Assembly (NCBI RefSeq): GCF_029854705.2
Contig: NZ_CP139035.1
Span: forward strand, 3,162,001-3,226,000
Length of the DNA: 64,000 nucleotides
Direction: 5' to 3'
DNA from: Akkermansia sp. N21116
Lineage (GTDB): Bacteria > Verrucomicrobiota > Verrucomicrobiia > Verrucomicrobiales > Akkermansiaceae
Of this stretch, positions 48,043-58,112 are shown one piece after another; the stretch's first letter is position 1, and each line of letters opens with the position of its first letter. The notes below the pieces were generated by a model. It made no database searches. It saw only the letters and a list, made by a program, of their open reading frames with translations, and had not been told where the DNA came from. The position numbers were made by a program, and so were the translations under genes.

Positions 48043-50700
48043 ATGAAAACGACTCCCATCCTCATTGCTTCTTTGCTGTTAAGTTCTTTCCCCGGAATTT
48101 CAAATACACCTCCCAATCCTCGTCCCGTTCCGGAATTTGCAAGTGCCGGATTCTTCAACACTCAGGGCAGCCCACGTCAGGCTCACGATTTCAATGTGGG
48201 ATGGCGCTTCGTTAAGGGAGATCCCAAGGGGGCACAGGAAATCAGCTTCGATGATTCAGCGTGGGAAATTGTCAACACCCCGCATGGGCTGGAGCTCGTT
48301 CCGGAAGAAGCCAGCGGATGCTCCAATTACCAAGGCCCGGCCTGGTACCGCAAGCATTTCACAGCTCCGGAATCGCTGCGAGGTAAAAAGGTCACCCTGT
48401 ATTTCGAAGCCCTCATGGGAAAAGCCGACATTTACGTCAACGGCCGGAAAATACAAACCCATCTTGGAGGTTATCTGCCCGCCATTGTCGACGTAACGGA
48501 TATCCTCATCCCCGGGCAGGAAAACATCGTCGCTGTCCGCGTCGATAACAAAAACGATCCATCCTATCCGCCAGGCAAACCCCAGGAAACACTGGACTTC
48601 GTGTACTTCGGCGGCATCTACCGCGATGTTTACCTCATTGAAACCGATCCGGTACACATCACCGATGCCAACGTTGCCAACCAGGAAGCCGGAGGCGGAA
48701 TCTTTTTCCGAACTCTGTCCGCCACCGACGACCAAGCCCGAGTCGGAGCCAAAGTCCATGTCGCCAATGAAAGTAACCGTGAGCGTAGCCTGTTTGTTGA
48801 GACCGTCCTGACCGATTCACAAGGCAACAAAAAGGGCGGCTACAAATCTCCCCTCAAGTTGAAGCCGGGAGCATCCGCACATGTGGATGGAGAATGGGAT
48901 ATCAAATCCCCTGACTTGTGGTCACCCGACTTTCCCCGGTTATCGCGCCTCACCGTTAATGTCATTGAAAATGGTAAAGTCCTGGATTCCCAAACCATCA
49001 AAGTCGGCATCCGCCACTTCGTCATGAACGACCAGGGATTTATCCTCAACGGGAAGCCTTTCCCCGGCAAGCTGATCGGCGGCAACCGCCACCAGGATTT
49101 CGCCTACCTCGGCAATGCCCTTCCCAACATCGGACAGTGGCGCGACGCGAAAAAACTCCGCGACGCCGGTTTGCGAGTCGTCCGTTCCGCCCACTACCCT
49201 CAGGATCCCGCCTTCATGGACGCAGCCGACGAACTGGGGCTCTTCGTGATCGTCGCTACTCCCGGCTGGCAGTTCTGGAACAAAAACCCGCAGTTCGGAG
49301 AACTCGTCTACGACAATATACGTCAGATGATCCGGCGTGACCGCAACCACCCCAGCGTCTGGGTCTGGGAACCCATCCTGAATGAAACGCCCTACCCCGG
49401 CGAATTCGCGCAAAAAGCATACGAGACCACGCACAAAGAATACCCATATCCTTCATGTTATGCCGGATGTGATGACAGGGAAGCTGGTGCCAACAAATAC
49501 GATCTGATTTACAGCCACCCTGCCACCGTCACGGAAAACACGGTCAGCGCAGCCGGTCCCCTCAACGACTCGCGCCGCTTCAAAGGCAAAGCCTACTTCA
49601 CCCGTGAATGGGGCGACAATGTCGATGACTGGGGTTCCCACAATTCGTCGAGCCGCGTTGCCCGCGAATGGGGCGAAGTCCCCATGTTGATTCAGGCCAA
49701 TCATTACACCAATCCCAACTACAATTACACCTGTTGGGAAACCCTGTCCCAGGCTCCCGCTTACCATATCGGCGGTGCCCTCTGGCACCCCTTCGACCAC
49801 CAGCGCGGCTACCACCCCGACCCTTTCTACGGTGGGATCATGGATGCCTTCCGCCAGCCGAAAACATCCTGGTACGCCTTCCAGGCACAACGCCCGGCGG
49901 ATACCAGTGCTTCGTCCATGGCCAGCGGCCCCGTCGTGCACATCGCCAATGACATGGATCCCTTCTCGCCCCAGGACGTCACCGTCTTCACTAATTGCGA
50001 CGAAGTGCGTCTCACGGCATTCGAGCGCGAACCCGTCACCCTGAAAGTACGTAAGGAAGGCCAAATGCGCCCTGGATCGACGGTACTCTTCCCCAAGGCA
50101 TTTGATTTCATGACTCTCAAATCATTGACGCGCGAAGGCAAAGGGCAGCAATGCTACATGCTGGCCGAGGGGCTGATCGACGGTAAAGTCGTCGCCTCGC
50201 ACCGGGTAGCTCCCGCCAGACGCCCATCCCTGATCACGCTAACGCCGGACAACGAAGGAATCCCCCTTCGCGCCAACGGTACGGACATGATGGTTGTCAT
50301 CGCATCCATTACCGACAAGGATGGTAACGTCAAACGCCTCAATAACGAAATGATCGAATTCTCCATCGAAGGAGAAGGAACCATCGTCGGCGATGCCTCA
50401 ATCGGAGCCAATCCCCGCGCCGTCCAGTGGGGTACGGCTCCCGTCATAATCCGCAGTACAACCAAATCCGGTAAGATCAAGCTCATGGCCAAAGTCCTCC
50501 ATCCCGGAGCCCAAAAGCCCGCCTCTGCCGTACTGGAACTGGAAACACTTCCGCCCCAGGAAAGCCTCATCTACAAGGAAATACCCGGTCGCAAGGAATC
50601 CGGCAACTCGGTTCATAACCTGGAACAGGAAAAGCAGCTCAAGGAAGCGGCCCTCAAGAAAATCGACGAAGTCAAAAAACAACAATCCGCTTCAGAATAA
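48043..50700 (+). CDS. Exported glycoside hydrolase family 2 enzyme (beta-galactosidase-like)
   Basis: An 885-residue protein with a signal peptide (MKTTPILIASLLLSSFPGIS). The GH2 sugar-binding domain (FNVGWRFVKGDPKGAQEISF, YRKHFTAPESL) comes first, then the immunoglobulin-like domain, then the TIM barrel. Catalytic candidates are the acid/base E448 (ILNETPYP, after DRNHPSVWVW) and the nucleophile E522 (FTREWGDN). C-terminal Ig-like modules follow, including a DUF4982-type stretch, and the last 35 residues are a Lys/Gln/Glu helix. The ATG at 48043 is chosen over upstream starts at 47980. Activity on beta-galactosides is inferred; other GH2 specificities are possible. Confidence 0.88.
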   Translation: MKTTPILIASLLLSSFPGISNTPPNPRPVPEFASAGFFNTQGSPRQAHDFNVGWRFVKGDPKGAQEISFDDSAWEIVNTPHGLELVPEEASGCSNYQGPAWYRKHFTAPESLRGKKVTLYFEALMGKADIYVNGRKIQTHLGGYLPAIVDVTDILIPGQENIVAVRVDNKNDPSYPPGKPQETLDFVYFGGIYRDVYLIETDPVHITDANVANQEAGGGIFFRTLSATDDQARVGAKVHVANESNRERSLFVETVLTDSQGNKKGGYKSPLKLKPGASAHVDGEWDIKSPDLWSPDFPRLSRLTVNVIENGKVLDSQTIKVGIRHFVMNDQGFILNGKPFPGKLIGGNRHQDFAYLGNALPNIGQWRDAKKLRDAGLRVVRSAHYPQDPAFMDAADELGLFVIVATPGWQFWNKNPQFGELVYDNIRQMIRRDRNHPSVWVWEPILNETPYPGEFAQKAYETTHKEYPYPSCYAGCDDREAGANKYDLIYSHPATVTENTVSAAGPLNDSRRFKGKAYFTREWGDNVDDWGSHNSSSRVAREWGEVPMLIQANHYTNPNYNYTCWETLSQAPAYHIGGALWHPFDHQRGYHPDPFYGGIMDAFRQPKTSWYAFQAQRPADTSASSMASGPVVHIANDMDPFSPQDVTVFTNCDEVRLTAFEREPVTLKVRKEGQMRPGSTVLFPKAFDFMTLKSLTREGKGQQCYMLAEGLIDGKVVASHRVAPARRPSLITLTPDNEGIPLRANGTDMMVVIASITDKDGNVKRLNNEMIEFSIEGEGTIVGDASIGANPRAVQWGTAPVIIRSTTKSGKIKLMAKVLHPGAQKPASAVLELETLPPQESLIYKEIPGRKESGNSVHNLEQEKQLKEAALKKIDEVKKQQSASE

Positions 50701-50862
50701 ATACCCCCCCGGGAAACTTTGCATGACACAAGGTCTCCCGGACATTTGAACAAATCCCGTTTCCAAGAGGTCTTACCCTTATCAGTCAGGTGTGGAAGAA
50801 GGAGAGAGCTTCCCCCTACTTCTCCAAGAAGCAGTACTGAGTCACAAAAAGGTAGTAAGTTG

Positions 50863-50901
50863 GTAAAGAAGCCCATGTACAGAAGTACATGGGTTTCTTA
50901 C
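50863..50901 (+). terminator. Long perfect hairpin in the GH2-OPT gap
   Basis: GTAAAGAAGCCCATGTAC pairs with GTACATGGGTTTCTTAC around AGAA, about 17 bp with one bulge. It lies 160 bases beyond the GH2 stop and about 85 bases before the OPT gene. The T run is poor, so it could be a terminator or a regulatory hairpin. Confidence 0.5.
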
Positions 50902-50984
50902 TTTAAGATGATTTCCTATTATCGGTCTTTTCATAGCTCTTCCTTCTTCCCATGTTCTTTTTTCTATGGTAGTTTGTCTCCCGT

Positions 50985-52853
50985 ATGCTGGAAAATGTTG
51001 ACGAAACGAAGCCAACCCCTCTCTCTTGTCTAGACAAACCCCTGCCGTTGGACGGCTTTAAGGGAACACCTGATGAAATTGAACAACAATGGTATGACCA
51101 GGTTTACCGCGGTTCCGGAGACACGATTAAACAATTGACTGTCCGCGCTGTCGTTGTCGGCATGCTGCTCGGTTCCATCCTATCGCTGACCAACCTGTAC
51201 GCCAACCTGAAAATGGGATGGTCTTTCGGTGTAGCCCTGACGGCCGGCATCATTTCCTTCGCTCTGTGGAATGCCTTCGTCAAAATCGGGATTTCCAAAA
51301 ACCCGATGACCATTCTTGAAAACACGTGCATGCAGTCCGCTGCCAGTTCCGCCGGTTATTCTACCGGGGGCACGCTAACCTCCGCCGTCGCCGCCCTCCT
51401 TCTGCTGACGGGGCAGCACATGCCTCTAGGTGTCACGTTCGGCTGGATTTTCTTCATCGCTGTCCTGGGTGTCACAATGGCCATTCCGATGAAACGGCAA
51501 ATGATCAATATCGAACAAATCCGCTTCCCCGACAGCATCGCAACGGCAGAAACTCTCAAAGTTTTATACTCCGAAGGTAAAAAGGCAGCCGGCCAAGCCA
51601 AGGCCCTGCTCTATTCCGCCCTCTTCGCATCCGCCAATGCCATTGCCATGGCCTGTGGCGGGGAAAAATGGCTTGGTCATATCCAGCAACAAATCATCGG
51701 TAACTGGTATCAAAGAACCGTCTTCTTCAAATGGGACCTCATGTTTGTCGGCGCCGGCGCCCTCGTCGGGATGAAAACATCCCTGAGTTTGTTCATCGGA
51801 GGGACGGTATGCTGGATTCTGTATGTACCGTGGCTCGAAAGCCAGGGGCTTCTCGCCGTCGGCGCCGGTTACCGCGATTGCGTCGGATGGACCCTCTGGG
51901 GAGGGACAGCCTGTATGGTTGTCGCCAGTCTCGTTTCCTTCCTCTTTCAATGGAAGAGCATTGCCCGTTCCTTCTCTTCTCTGGGAGCCATGTTCTCCTT
52001 CGGGAAAAAGCGAGAACTGACAGATGTGGAAAAAATCGAGACGCCGATGACCTGGTTCCTGACTGGCCAGCTCATCTCCCTGATCGCCTTGAGCTATCTC
52101 GCCCACACCACGTTCGACATTCCCTACTGGATGAGTTGCATCGCCGTCTTCATTTCCTTCTTCCTGGCTCTCGTCGTCTGCCGCATCACCGGCGAGGCCA
52201 ACATTACGCCGACAGGTGCCATGGGCAAGGTTACCCAGCTCATTTTCGGAGGCATCGCTCCGGGACACGTCACAGCCAACCTCATGGCCGCCAACATCAC
52301 TTCGGGAGCCTCCAGCGCCTCCGCAGACTTGCTCGTAGACCTGAAAGTAGGCTACCTCCTCGGAGCCAATCCCAGACAGCAATTCATCGCCCAGTTCTCC
52401 GGCATCTTCCTGGGAACACTGGTCTCCGTTCTCGCTTTCCGCTCTCTCGTACCCGATGTCGATGCCTTGCAAGCCTTCAATGCGCCCGGAGCGAGAACTT
52501 GGGCAGCCACGGCGGAGGCCCTCGGCATGGGATTCAGCCACCTGCACAGCATCAAAGTACTGTCTATCATCATAGGCGGCATTCTGGGGATTATTCTCGT
52601 CCTTGCGCCCCGCTATATTCCCGCCACGGCTAAATGGCTTCCCACGCCCATAGGATTCGGACTGGCATGGGCCATCCAATGGAATGATTCCCTCCTGTTC
52701 TTCCTGGGTGCCGTCCTCGGCTGGGTTGCCGACCGTTTCATCAGCGGCAAATCCAAAGAGTTCAAAATCCCGACCGCATCCGGCATCATCGCCGGTGCAG
52801 CATTAACGGGCATGGCTATCCTGCTCTTTAGCGTTTATCAAGCCAGCAAATAA
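50985..52853 (+). CDS. OPT-family oligopeptide transporter
   Basis: A 622-residue integral membrane protein of the OPT family, with roughly 14-16 helices. Family strings are NLYANLKMGWSFG, GEANITPTGAMGKVTQLIFGG and ITSGASSASADLLVDLKVGYLLGA. OPT proteins carry small peptides or metal chelates into the cell using the proton gradient. It has a good terminator at 52884. It is preceded by about 280 bases with a long hairpin. Confidence 0.9.
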   Translation: MLENVDETKPTPLSCLDKPLPLDGFKGTPDEIEQQWYDQVYRGSGDTIKQLTVRAVVVGMLLGSILSLTNLYANLKMGWSFGVALTAGIISFALWNAFVKIGISKNPMTILENTCMQSAASSAGYSTGGTLTSAVAALLLLTGQHMPLGVTFGWIFFIAVLGVTMAIPMKRQMINIEQIRFPDSIATAETLKVLYSEGKKAAGQAKALLYSALFASANAIAMACGGEKWLGHIQQQIIGNWYQRTVFFKWDLMFVGAGALVGMKTSLSLFIGGTVCWILYVPWLESQGLLAVGAGYRDCVGWTLWGGTACMVVASLVSFLFQWKSIARSFSSLGAMFSFGKKRELTDVEKIETPMTWFLTGQLISLIALSYLAHTTFDIPYWMSCIAVFISFFLALVVCRITGEANITPTGAMGKVTQLIFGGIAPGHVTANLMAANITSGASSASADLLVDLKVGYLLGANPRQQFIAQFSGIFLGTLVSVLAFRSLVPDVDALQAFNAPGARTWAATAEALGMGFSHLHSIKVLSIIIGGILGIILVLAPRYIPATAKWLPTPIGFGLAWAIQWNDSLLFFLGAVLGWVADRFISGKSKEFKIPTASGIIAGAALTGMAILLFSVYQASK

Positions 52854-52883
52854 AAAGCCGGATATTTCCTCTGGAGCCATTCA

Positions 52884-52922
52884 TTCCCCATCGTTCTCTT
52901 GAACGACGGGGAATATTTTTTT
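52884..52922 (+). terminator. Terminator after the OPT gene
   Basis: TTCCCCATCGTT pairs with AACGACGGGGAA (one mismatch) around CTCTTG, followed by TATTTTTTT. Confidence 0.92.
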
Positions 52923-53959
52923 CAGTCCGACAGGGAAGTCCCGTACTTCACCAAAGCATAGCCGCCCGCAACCAGCCATACATACAAAATAGCGGCCAGA
53001 AGGAAGGGTTTGGCTCCGGCCTTTTTAAACTTGTCAAAACTTGTTTCCGTTCCCAGTGCCGTCATAGCCATTGTCAGCAGGAAAGTATCCAGGCTGTTAA
53101 TTCCCTGGACGAGGGAAACCGGGAGAAGATCCAGCGAATTGATTCCGATCACGGCTAGAAAGCCGAAGGCGAACCAAGGGATGGTAATGACCGTCTTCTC
53201 CGCTCCCTGCGCCGAACTTGCCCGGGCCACGCGACGTGCCAGAAATATGCTCAACACCAACAGCACGGGAGCCAGCATCATGACACGGATCATCTTCACG
53301 ATCACCGCCGGATCTGAAATTTCAGTACCCATGGCATTGCCTGCACCAACGACATGAGCCACTTCATGGAGAGTTGCCCCCGTGAACAATCCCATCTGTT
53401 CCGGAGTCAGGTCAAACAACCCGGCCCGGTAACAGGCTGGATACAGGAACATGGACAAAGTTCCGAAAATGACAACCGTCGATACGGCCACTGCTGTCTT
53501 GTGCGGCTGGCACTTCACCACCGGTTCGGCGCCAAGCACGGCTGCGGCACCGCAGATGGAACTGCCCACCGCCGTCATCAGAGCCGTATCGCGGTCCATC
53601 TTCAAGAGGCGTCCGGCCAGTACGCCGAGAATAATCGTTGAGACAACGATTACGGCATCAACGGCAATCGCCGGAATCCCGATTGCCATCACACTCTGAA
53701 AGGTTAGACGAAATCCGTACAGGACAATCCCCAAACGCAAAATCCTCTTCGTGCAGAACAAGATACCCGGCACCCAGGTCTCCGGCAACTGGTTCCTCAG
53801 GCTGTTCGCATAGATCATCCCTAAAATAATGCCGACAATCAAGGGGCTGAAAGACAAACTTTTGACGAACGGTATGTCGGCAATATAAAAAGCAGAACAG
53901 GAGAACAGGACAATCAGGAGAATGCCATGGAGGATGTTACCGTGTTTTTGAATAAACAT
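52922..53959 (-). CDS. yeiH: YeiH-family putative sulfate/sulfite exporter
   Basis: A 345-residue membrane protein of the YeiH/UPF0324 family with about ten helices. Diagnostic strings are LSPLIVGIILGM-like SFSPLIVGIILGMIYAN, RILRLGIVLYGFRLTFQ, GSSICGAAAVLGAEPVV and FTGATLHEVAHVVGAGN. In E. coli the gene is controlled by the LysR regulator YeiE; here a LysR gene lies 81 bases upstream on the same strand. Role in sulfur compound export is inferred from the family. Confidence 0.88.
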   Translation of the reverse strand: MFIQKHGNILHGILLIVLFSCSAFYIADIPFVKSLSFSPLIVGIILGMIYANSLRNQLPETWVPGILFCTKRILRLGIVLYGFRLTFQSVMAIGIPAIAVDAVIVVSTIILGVLAGRLLKMDRDTALMTAVGSSICGAAAVLGAEPVVKCQPHKTAVAVSTVVIFGTLSMFLYPACYRAGLFDLTPEQMGLFTGATLHEVAHVVGAGNAMGTEISDPAVIVKMIRVMMLAPVLLVLSIFLARRVARASSAQGAEKTVITIPWFAFGFLAVIGINSLDLLPVSLVQGINSLDTFLLTMAMTALGTETSFDKFKKAGAKPFLLAAILYVWLVAGGYALVKYGTSLSD

Positions 53960-54040
53960 ATTAAATGGGAAAAGATGCAGAACGGATGGTCTTATACGCC
54001 TCTTTCATCAAAATATCTAATAATAACATCTTATGATCAA

Positions 54041-54940
54041 TTACATTTTGTTATAATAATCCAGGCAAAATCGAATCATCAACCCGCTGAGACGGCTCTG
54101 TTCTCCATGCGGAGTCACAAATCGGAATACCCTTGTCACATCAAAATTCCGGACGGGGACACGCACCAAAGCTCCCCGTTCCAATTCCTCCCGTACGGCA
54201 AAAAGAGACAGGAACGCGCAAGCATTCGACTTCGATAAATAGCGTTTGATACTCTCACTGCTACCCAGACGCATGGACACGCTCAGTTCATTTTCCAGAA
54301 TCCCTTTCTCACCAAGGGCCTTCCTGACAACAGCCTGTGTTCCGGATCCCGCCTCCCGCAGCACCAAAGGAAGCTCCCTCAATTGCTCCACCGTCCATTC
54401 CCGACGGACCAGAGCCGGATTGGACACTGCCGTTACCAGCACGATCTCATCCCGGATAAAGGATCGGTAATGGAGATCGGCATGCTCGCCGCTGCCCTCG
54501 ATAAGTCCCAGTTGGACAACTTCGCCGACAACTGCCGCCTCAATACATTCCGTGTTTCCATCCATCAAATCAACCCGGATATCAGGATACATACGGTGAA
54601 ACAATGCCAGGATGGGCGGCAGGACATACTGGGTCAGCGTCGTACTGGCCCCCATGTGCAGATACCCCTGCAGACGGGAAGAATCCCCTGCCATAACCTC
54701 ATTCAGCAGAGCATACTCCTTCAAAATGCGTCTGGCAGGCACCAGGAGTTTCTTCCCCTCCTCCGTCAGCGCCACTTTACGTCCGCTCCTCTTGAACAAC
54801 CTGCACCCGAACTGTTGTTCCAGCTCCCGGATGTGACGCGTCACGGCAGGCTGCGTAATAAACAACTCCTCCGAAGCCCGTGTAAAGCTTAACCTCCGTG
54901 CAACCGTTTCAAAAACTTTGAGACGAAAATCAGTCAGCAT
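54041..54940 (-). CDS. LysR-type transcriptional regulator (YeiE-like)
   Basis: A 299-residue regulator. The N-terminal winged helix-turn-helix is visible in VARRLSFTRASEELFITQPAV and TRHIRELEQQFGCRLFKR. A C-terminal effector-binding domain follows. The position just upstream of yeiH, same strand, suggests that it controls this exporter and perhaps itself. Upstream is the tRNA-Glu gene in the opposite direction. Confidence 0.92.
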   Translation of the reverse strand: MLTDFRLKVFETVARRLSFTRASEELFITQPAVTRHIRELEQQFGCRLFKRSGRKVALTEEGKKLLVPARRILKEYALLNEVMAGDSSRLQGYLHMGASTTLTQYVLPPILALFHRMYPDIRVDLMDGNTECIEAAVVGEVVQLGLIEGSGEHADLHYRSFIRDEIVLVTAVSNPALVRREWTVEQLRELPLVLREAGSGTQAVVRKALGEKGILENELSVSMRLGSSESIKRYLSKSNACAFLSLFAVREELERGALVRVPVRNFDVTRVFRFVTPHGEQSRLSGLMIRFCLDYYNKM

Positions 54941-55081
54941 AAAATCGCCTTGTTATACTACCGGAAAAACTGAAACTCAACCGTATTGCGCACTCGACAC
55001 CATTTCTGATACCGAAAATCGTTGAAATTTCTTGCCAGAATTTTAGCGCTATGATTAAATCCCGCCGCGCAAACGGTCAAC

Positions 55082-55157
55082 GACCAGTTCGTCTAGCGGT
55101 CCAGGACTCTCGCCTTTCACGCGAGCAACACGGGTTCGATTCCCGTACTGGTTGCCA
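55082..55157 (+). tRNA. tRNA-Glu (anticodon TTC), CCA encoded
   Basis: Acceptor GACCAGT/ACTGGTT (first pair G-T wobble), anticodon stem CTCGC/GCGAG with loop CTTTCAC giving TTC, T arm ACGGG/CCCGT around TTCGATT. Discriminator G is followed by an encoded CCA. A terminator follows. Confidence 0.95.
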
Positions 55158-55168
55158 GTTTGCAAAAG

Positions 55169-55189
55169 CCGCCTCCGGGCGGTCTTTTT
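55169..55189 (+). terminator. Terminator of tRNA-Glu
   Basis: CCGCC pairs with GGCGG around a 4-base loop, followed by TCTTTTT, about 12 bases after the tRNA. Confidence 0.8.
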
Positions 55190-55298
55190 GTTTTCAGCGG
55201 AAGAGGACAGGCAATCTGCTCGCCAAACTCTCCTGTTCATGGTATGAAAAAAACGATTTTCCACACGGCAATTCGTACCCCTTTCCCATCTCCAAACC

Positions 55299-57167
55299 AT
55301 GAGCAACATTCACGTCATGTCCGATATTCTGGCGAGCCAGGTCGCCGCTGGAGAAGTCGTGGAACGTCCCGCTTCCGTCATCAAGGAACTCGTGGAAAAC
55401 AGCCTCGATGCCGGGGCACGCACCATCACCGTAGAAATCACCAGGGGCGGCACCGCCCTCATCAAGGTCACGGATGACGGATCGGGCATGTCCCGAGAAG
55501 ATGCCCTGCTCTGCCTCCAGCGACATGCGACAAGCAAACTGATGGACCTTGACGGTCTTTTCGCCATCCATCATCTGGGATTCCGGGGAGAAGCCCTCCC
55601 CAGTATCGCCAGCGTATCGCGCCTCAAGCTCTCCACACGGGAAAAAGACGCCCTCGAAGGCTGTGAACTCAACATCCATGCCGGAATTCCGGAAGAGCCG
55701 AAATCCTCGGGGATCTCACCGGGAACCTGCATTGAAGTCCACGAACTCTTTTACAACACGCCCGCCCGCCGGAAGTTCCTGAAATCCCAGGAAACGGAAT
55801 CAGCCCATGTCGAACACCAGCTCCGCCTGCACGCCCTCGCGTTCCCGGAAGTCCGGTTCATCTTCCGCAAGGACGGTCAGACAGTTTTCGACCTCCCCGG
55901 TACGCACGATCTGCAGGCACGCATCGCAGCCTTGACAGACCACCGCACGGCGGATGCCCTGATCACCATCCCGGAAACCATCGGTACAGGCGTCACCGCT
56001 ACCGGCTATCTCCTGCCACTCTCTGAAGCACGACGCAACAAAAAGGGACAATTCGTTTTCCTCAACCATCGCCCTATCGACGACCAACTTGTCGGCCGCG
56101 CCATCCGCGACGGCTTCGGAGGATTCCCCTCCGGCCTCCATCCCGCTCTGTACCTGTATCTGGAAGTAGAGCCTGCCCTCGTCGATGTCAATGTCCACCC
56201 GGCAAAAAAAGAAGTCCGTTTCCGGAGACCATCGGACATTGTCTCCTGCGTCATCGAGGCTATCTCCAGTGCCCTGTCTTCCCATGCTCGAGCCGATCGC
56301 GATCCGGAAATTTCAGAGTCGATAAAGCCTCCCAAAGCTGCGGAAGAAATACAGGAGTCCCCCCCCGCCCCTCCTCATCAACAACCTGTTGCCGTACTTC
56401 AGGCAGAACCTGTACCCGGTAAAAAAATACCGCCCCCGCTTTCGAAAAAGGAACCAAGCATCCCCTCCTCTGCCCACAGTCTCCAGCCTCCTCCCCGAGC
56501 CGCCTCTCCGGCAGGTGCGTTGCGACCTCTGCCTGCAGCACAATCCCATCTGCCCCTGGAAAGACCACAGCCAGCGCCCCTGCGAAAAAGCGCCGACTTT
56601 CACTATCTGGGATCCCTCAACGCCACCTACGCCCTCTTTGAAAACAACGATGGACTCGTCCTCCTCCACCCCAGGGCGGCAAGAGAACGCATCATTTTCG
56701 AAGAGCTCATGAAACATGCACGCCAAGGCATCAAAAGCCAGGCTTTGCTGGATCCCGTCATGCTGGAACTCGATCCGCGCGACTTCGCCGTCCTGAACGA
56801 GCTTGCCCCTCACTTCGAACAAGCGGGCATCAACATGTCTCCCTTCGGACAACGCACCATGCGCGTCGAATCCCTGCCCGCCATGCTACATCCGGAAAAC
56901 GCCCGTTCCTTCATTCTGGAACTCATCGACCGCATCACAGACACCGAATCCGGAAAAAAAGCGGGCAGGTTGACCTTCGAAGCGTTTTCTACAGAACTGG
57001 CACAAAAATCGTCCCGTTCGGAAAAAATCAATTTTTCCCTTTCTCCCGACCTTCTGGAGCGCCTTCTCAATTGCGAAGTTCCTTACTGCACCCCGTCCGG
57101 CAAGCCGACCATGACGATGTTCTCCATGGCGGAACTTGCCCGGAAATTCAACCTTCCCGGCCGTTAA
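55299..57167 (+). CDS. mutL: DNA mismatch repair protein MutL
   Basis: A 622-residue protein with the GHKL ATPase domain in the first 330 residues: VIKELVENSLDAG (catalytic Glu, Mg-binding Asn), DDGSGM and HLGFRGEAL. A Pro/Gln-rich linker of about 120 residues and a C-terminal dimerisation domain follow. The motif DQHAxxExxxxE that marks MutL endonucleases is degenerate here (HPRAARERIIFE), and CPHGRP is replaced by CTPSGKP. The protein therefore probably lacks the nicking activity, like E. coli MutL. Its partner MutS is not in the window. Convergent with hemC, 15 bases apart. Confidence 0.95.
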   Translation: MSNIHVMSDILASQVAAGEVVERPASVIKELVENSLDAGARTITVEITRGGTALIKVTDDGSGMSREDALLCLQRHATSKLMDLDGLFAIHHLGFRGEALPSIASVSRLKLSTREKDALEGCELNIHAGIPEEPKSSGISPGTCIEVHELFYNTPARRKFLKSQETESAHVEHQLRLHALAFPEVRFIFRKDGQTVFDLPGTHDLQARIAALTDHRTADALITIPETIGTGVTATGYLLPLSEARRNKKGQFVFLNHRPIDDQLVGRAIRDGFGGFPSGLHPALYLYLEVEPALVDVNVHPAKKEVRFRRPSDIVSCVIEAISSALSSHARADRDPEISESIKPPKAAEEIQESPPAPPHQQPVAVLQAEPVPGKKIPPPLSKKEPSIPSSAHSLQPPPRAASPAGALRPLPAAQSHLPLERPQPAPLRKSADFHYLGSLNATYALFENNDGLVLLHPRAARERIIFEELMKHARQGIKSQALLDPVMLELDPRDFAVLNELAPHFEQAGINMSPFGQRTMRVESLPAMLHPENARSFILELIDRITDTESGKKAGRLTFEAFSTELAQKSSRSEKINFSLSPDLLERLLNCEVPYCTPSGKPTMTMFSMAELARKFNLPGR

Positions 57168-57182
57168 GCAAAAGCCTTTTCC

Positions 57183-58112
57183 TTACAAACGCTTCCAAAG
57201 GCGTTCGGCAAGAATTTCCGGCTCGTCAGCCAAGCCTTCGAGGGAATCGGCAAACGGAGGCAAGCCTTCACTGTCGCGGAATAAAAGGGCTCGCAAATTC
57301 ATCATGCCCCCCGGCAAAAGTTCCGCGTGTACGCCCACAGGCGTCGAACAGTCTGCTCCCAGCAACCTGAGGAACTCACGTTCCGCCCGCGCTTGCAAAT
57401 GAGTTTCGGCATGGTCGATCGCGGAGAGAATCGCGCGCATTCCCGCATCTTCCTTCCGGATTTCCAGGCCCACAATCCCCTGACCCGCAGCCGGGACAAA
57501 CACGTCTCCCGGAAGCAGTTCCATGCGAAGGGACACACCGTCGCAGCAAGATTCCGATGCAAACAACCCAAGGCGTTCCAACCCGGCACGAGCCAGGATA
57601 ATGCCGTCAAGCGCCGGATTAGCCGCCAGCTTGGCCAGACGCGTCGGTACATTACCCCTCAAATCTTCAAATTTCGTTTTCTCCCCCCAAAAGACCTCCC
57701 CCATCCTGCGCCGCCGGACACTTCCCGTTGCAATGCGGCGACAAAACCGGGAATTTTGCCCCTTGAACACCAGTACATCATCCACATGAGCCCGCGGCAA
57801 AACGGCAGCCAGCTCAAACTGGGCATCCAATTCGCTGGGCATATCCTTCAGACTGTGGACGGCAAAATCGATTTCTCCGTTTTCCAGCGCCTGCTCGATC
57901 TCCTTCAGGAAAATCCCCTTGTCCGCAATACCCGCTACACGAGCCACCTGGGAAAGAGGTACATCCGTCCTCCGATCTCCCGTCGTGGAAATAATCTTCA
58001 CAGTCACGCCAAGATCCGGCCAGGCACGGGACAAAGCCTCCTTCACCATATCCGTCTGCTTGAGGGCCAGAGCGCTGCCGCGCGTACCGAGAATGATGCT
58101 GGAACGGGTCAT
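57183..58112 (-). CDS. hemC: Porphobilinogen deaminase (hydroxymethylbilane synthase)
   Basis: A 309-residue enzyme that joins four porphobilinogens into hydroxymethylbilane. The N-terminus ILGTRGSALALKQTDMV and the dipyrromethane cofactor cysteine C255 (GADCSTPVGVHA) are typical, as is ISTTGDRRTDVPLSQV. The start codon overlaps the hemA stop by 4 bases (ATGA), so hemA and hemC are translationally coupled. Confidence 0.96.
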   Translation of the reverse strand: MTRSSIILGTRGSALALKQTDMVKEALSRAWPDLGVTVKIISTTGDRRTDVPLSQVARVAGIADKGIFLKEIEQALENGEIDFAVHSLKDMPSELDAQFELAAVLPRAHVDDVLVFKGQNSRFCRRIATGSVRRRRMGEVFWGEKTKFEDLRGNVPTRLAKLAANPALDGIILARAGLERLGLFASESCCDGVSLRMELLPGDVFVPAAGQGIVGLEIRKEDAGMRAILSAIDHAETHLQARAEREFLRLLGADCSTPVGVHAELLPGGMMNLRALLFRDSEGLPPFADSLEGLADEPEILAERLWKRL

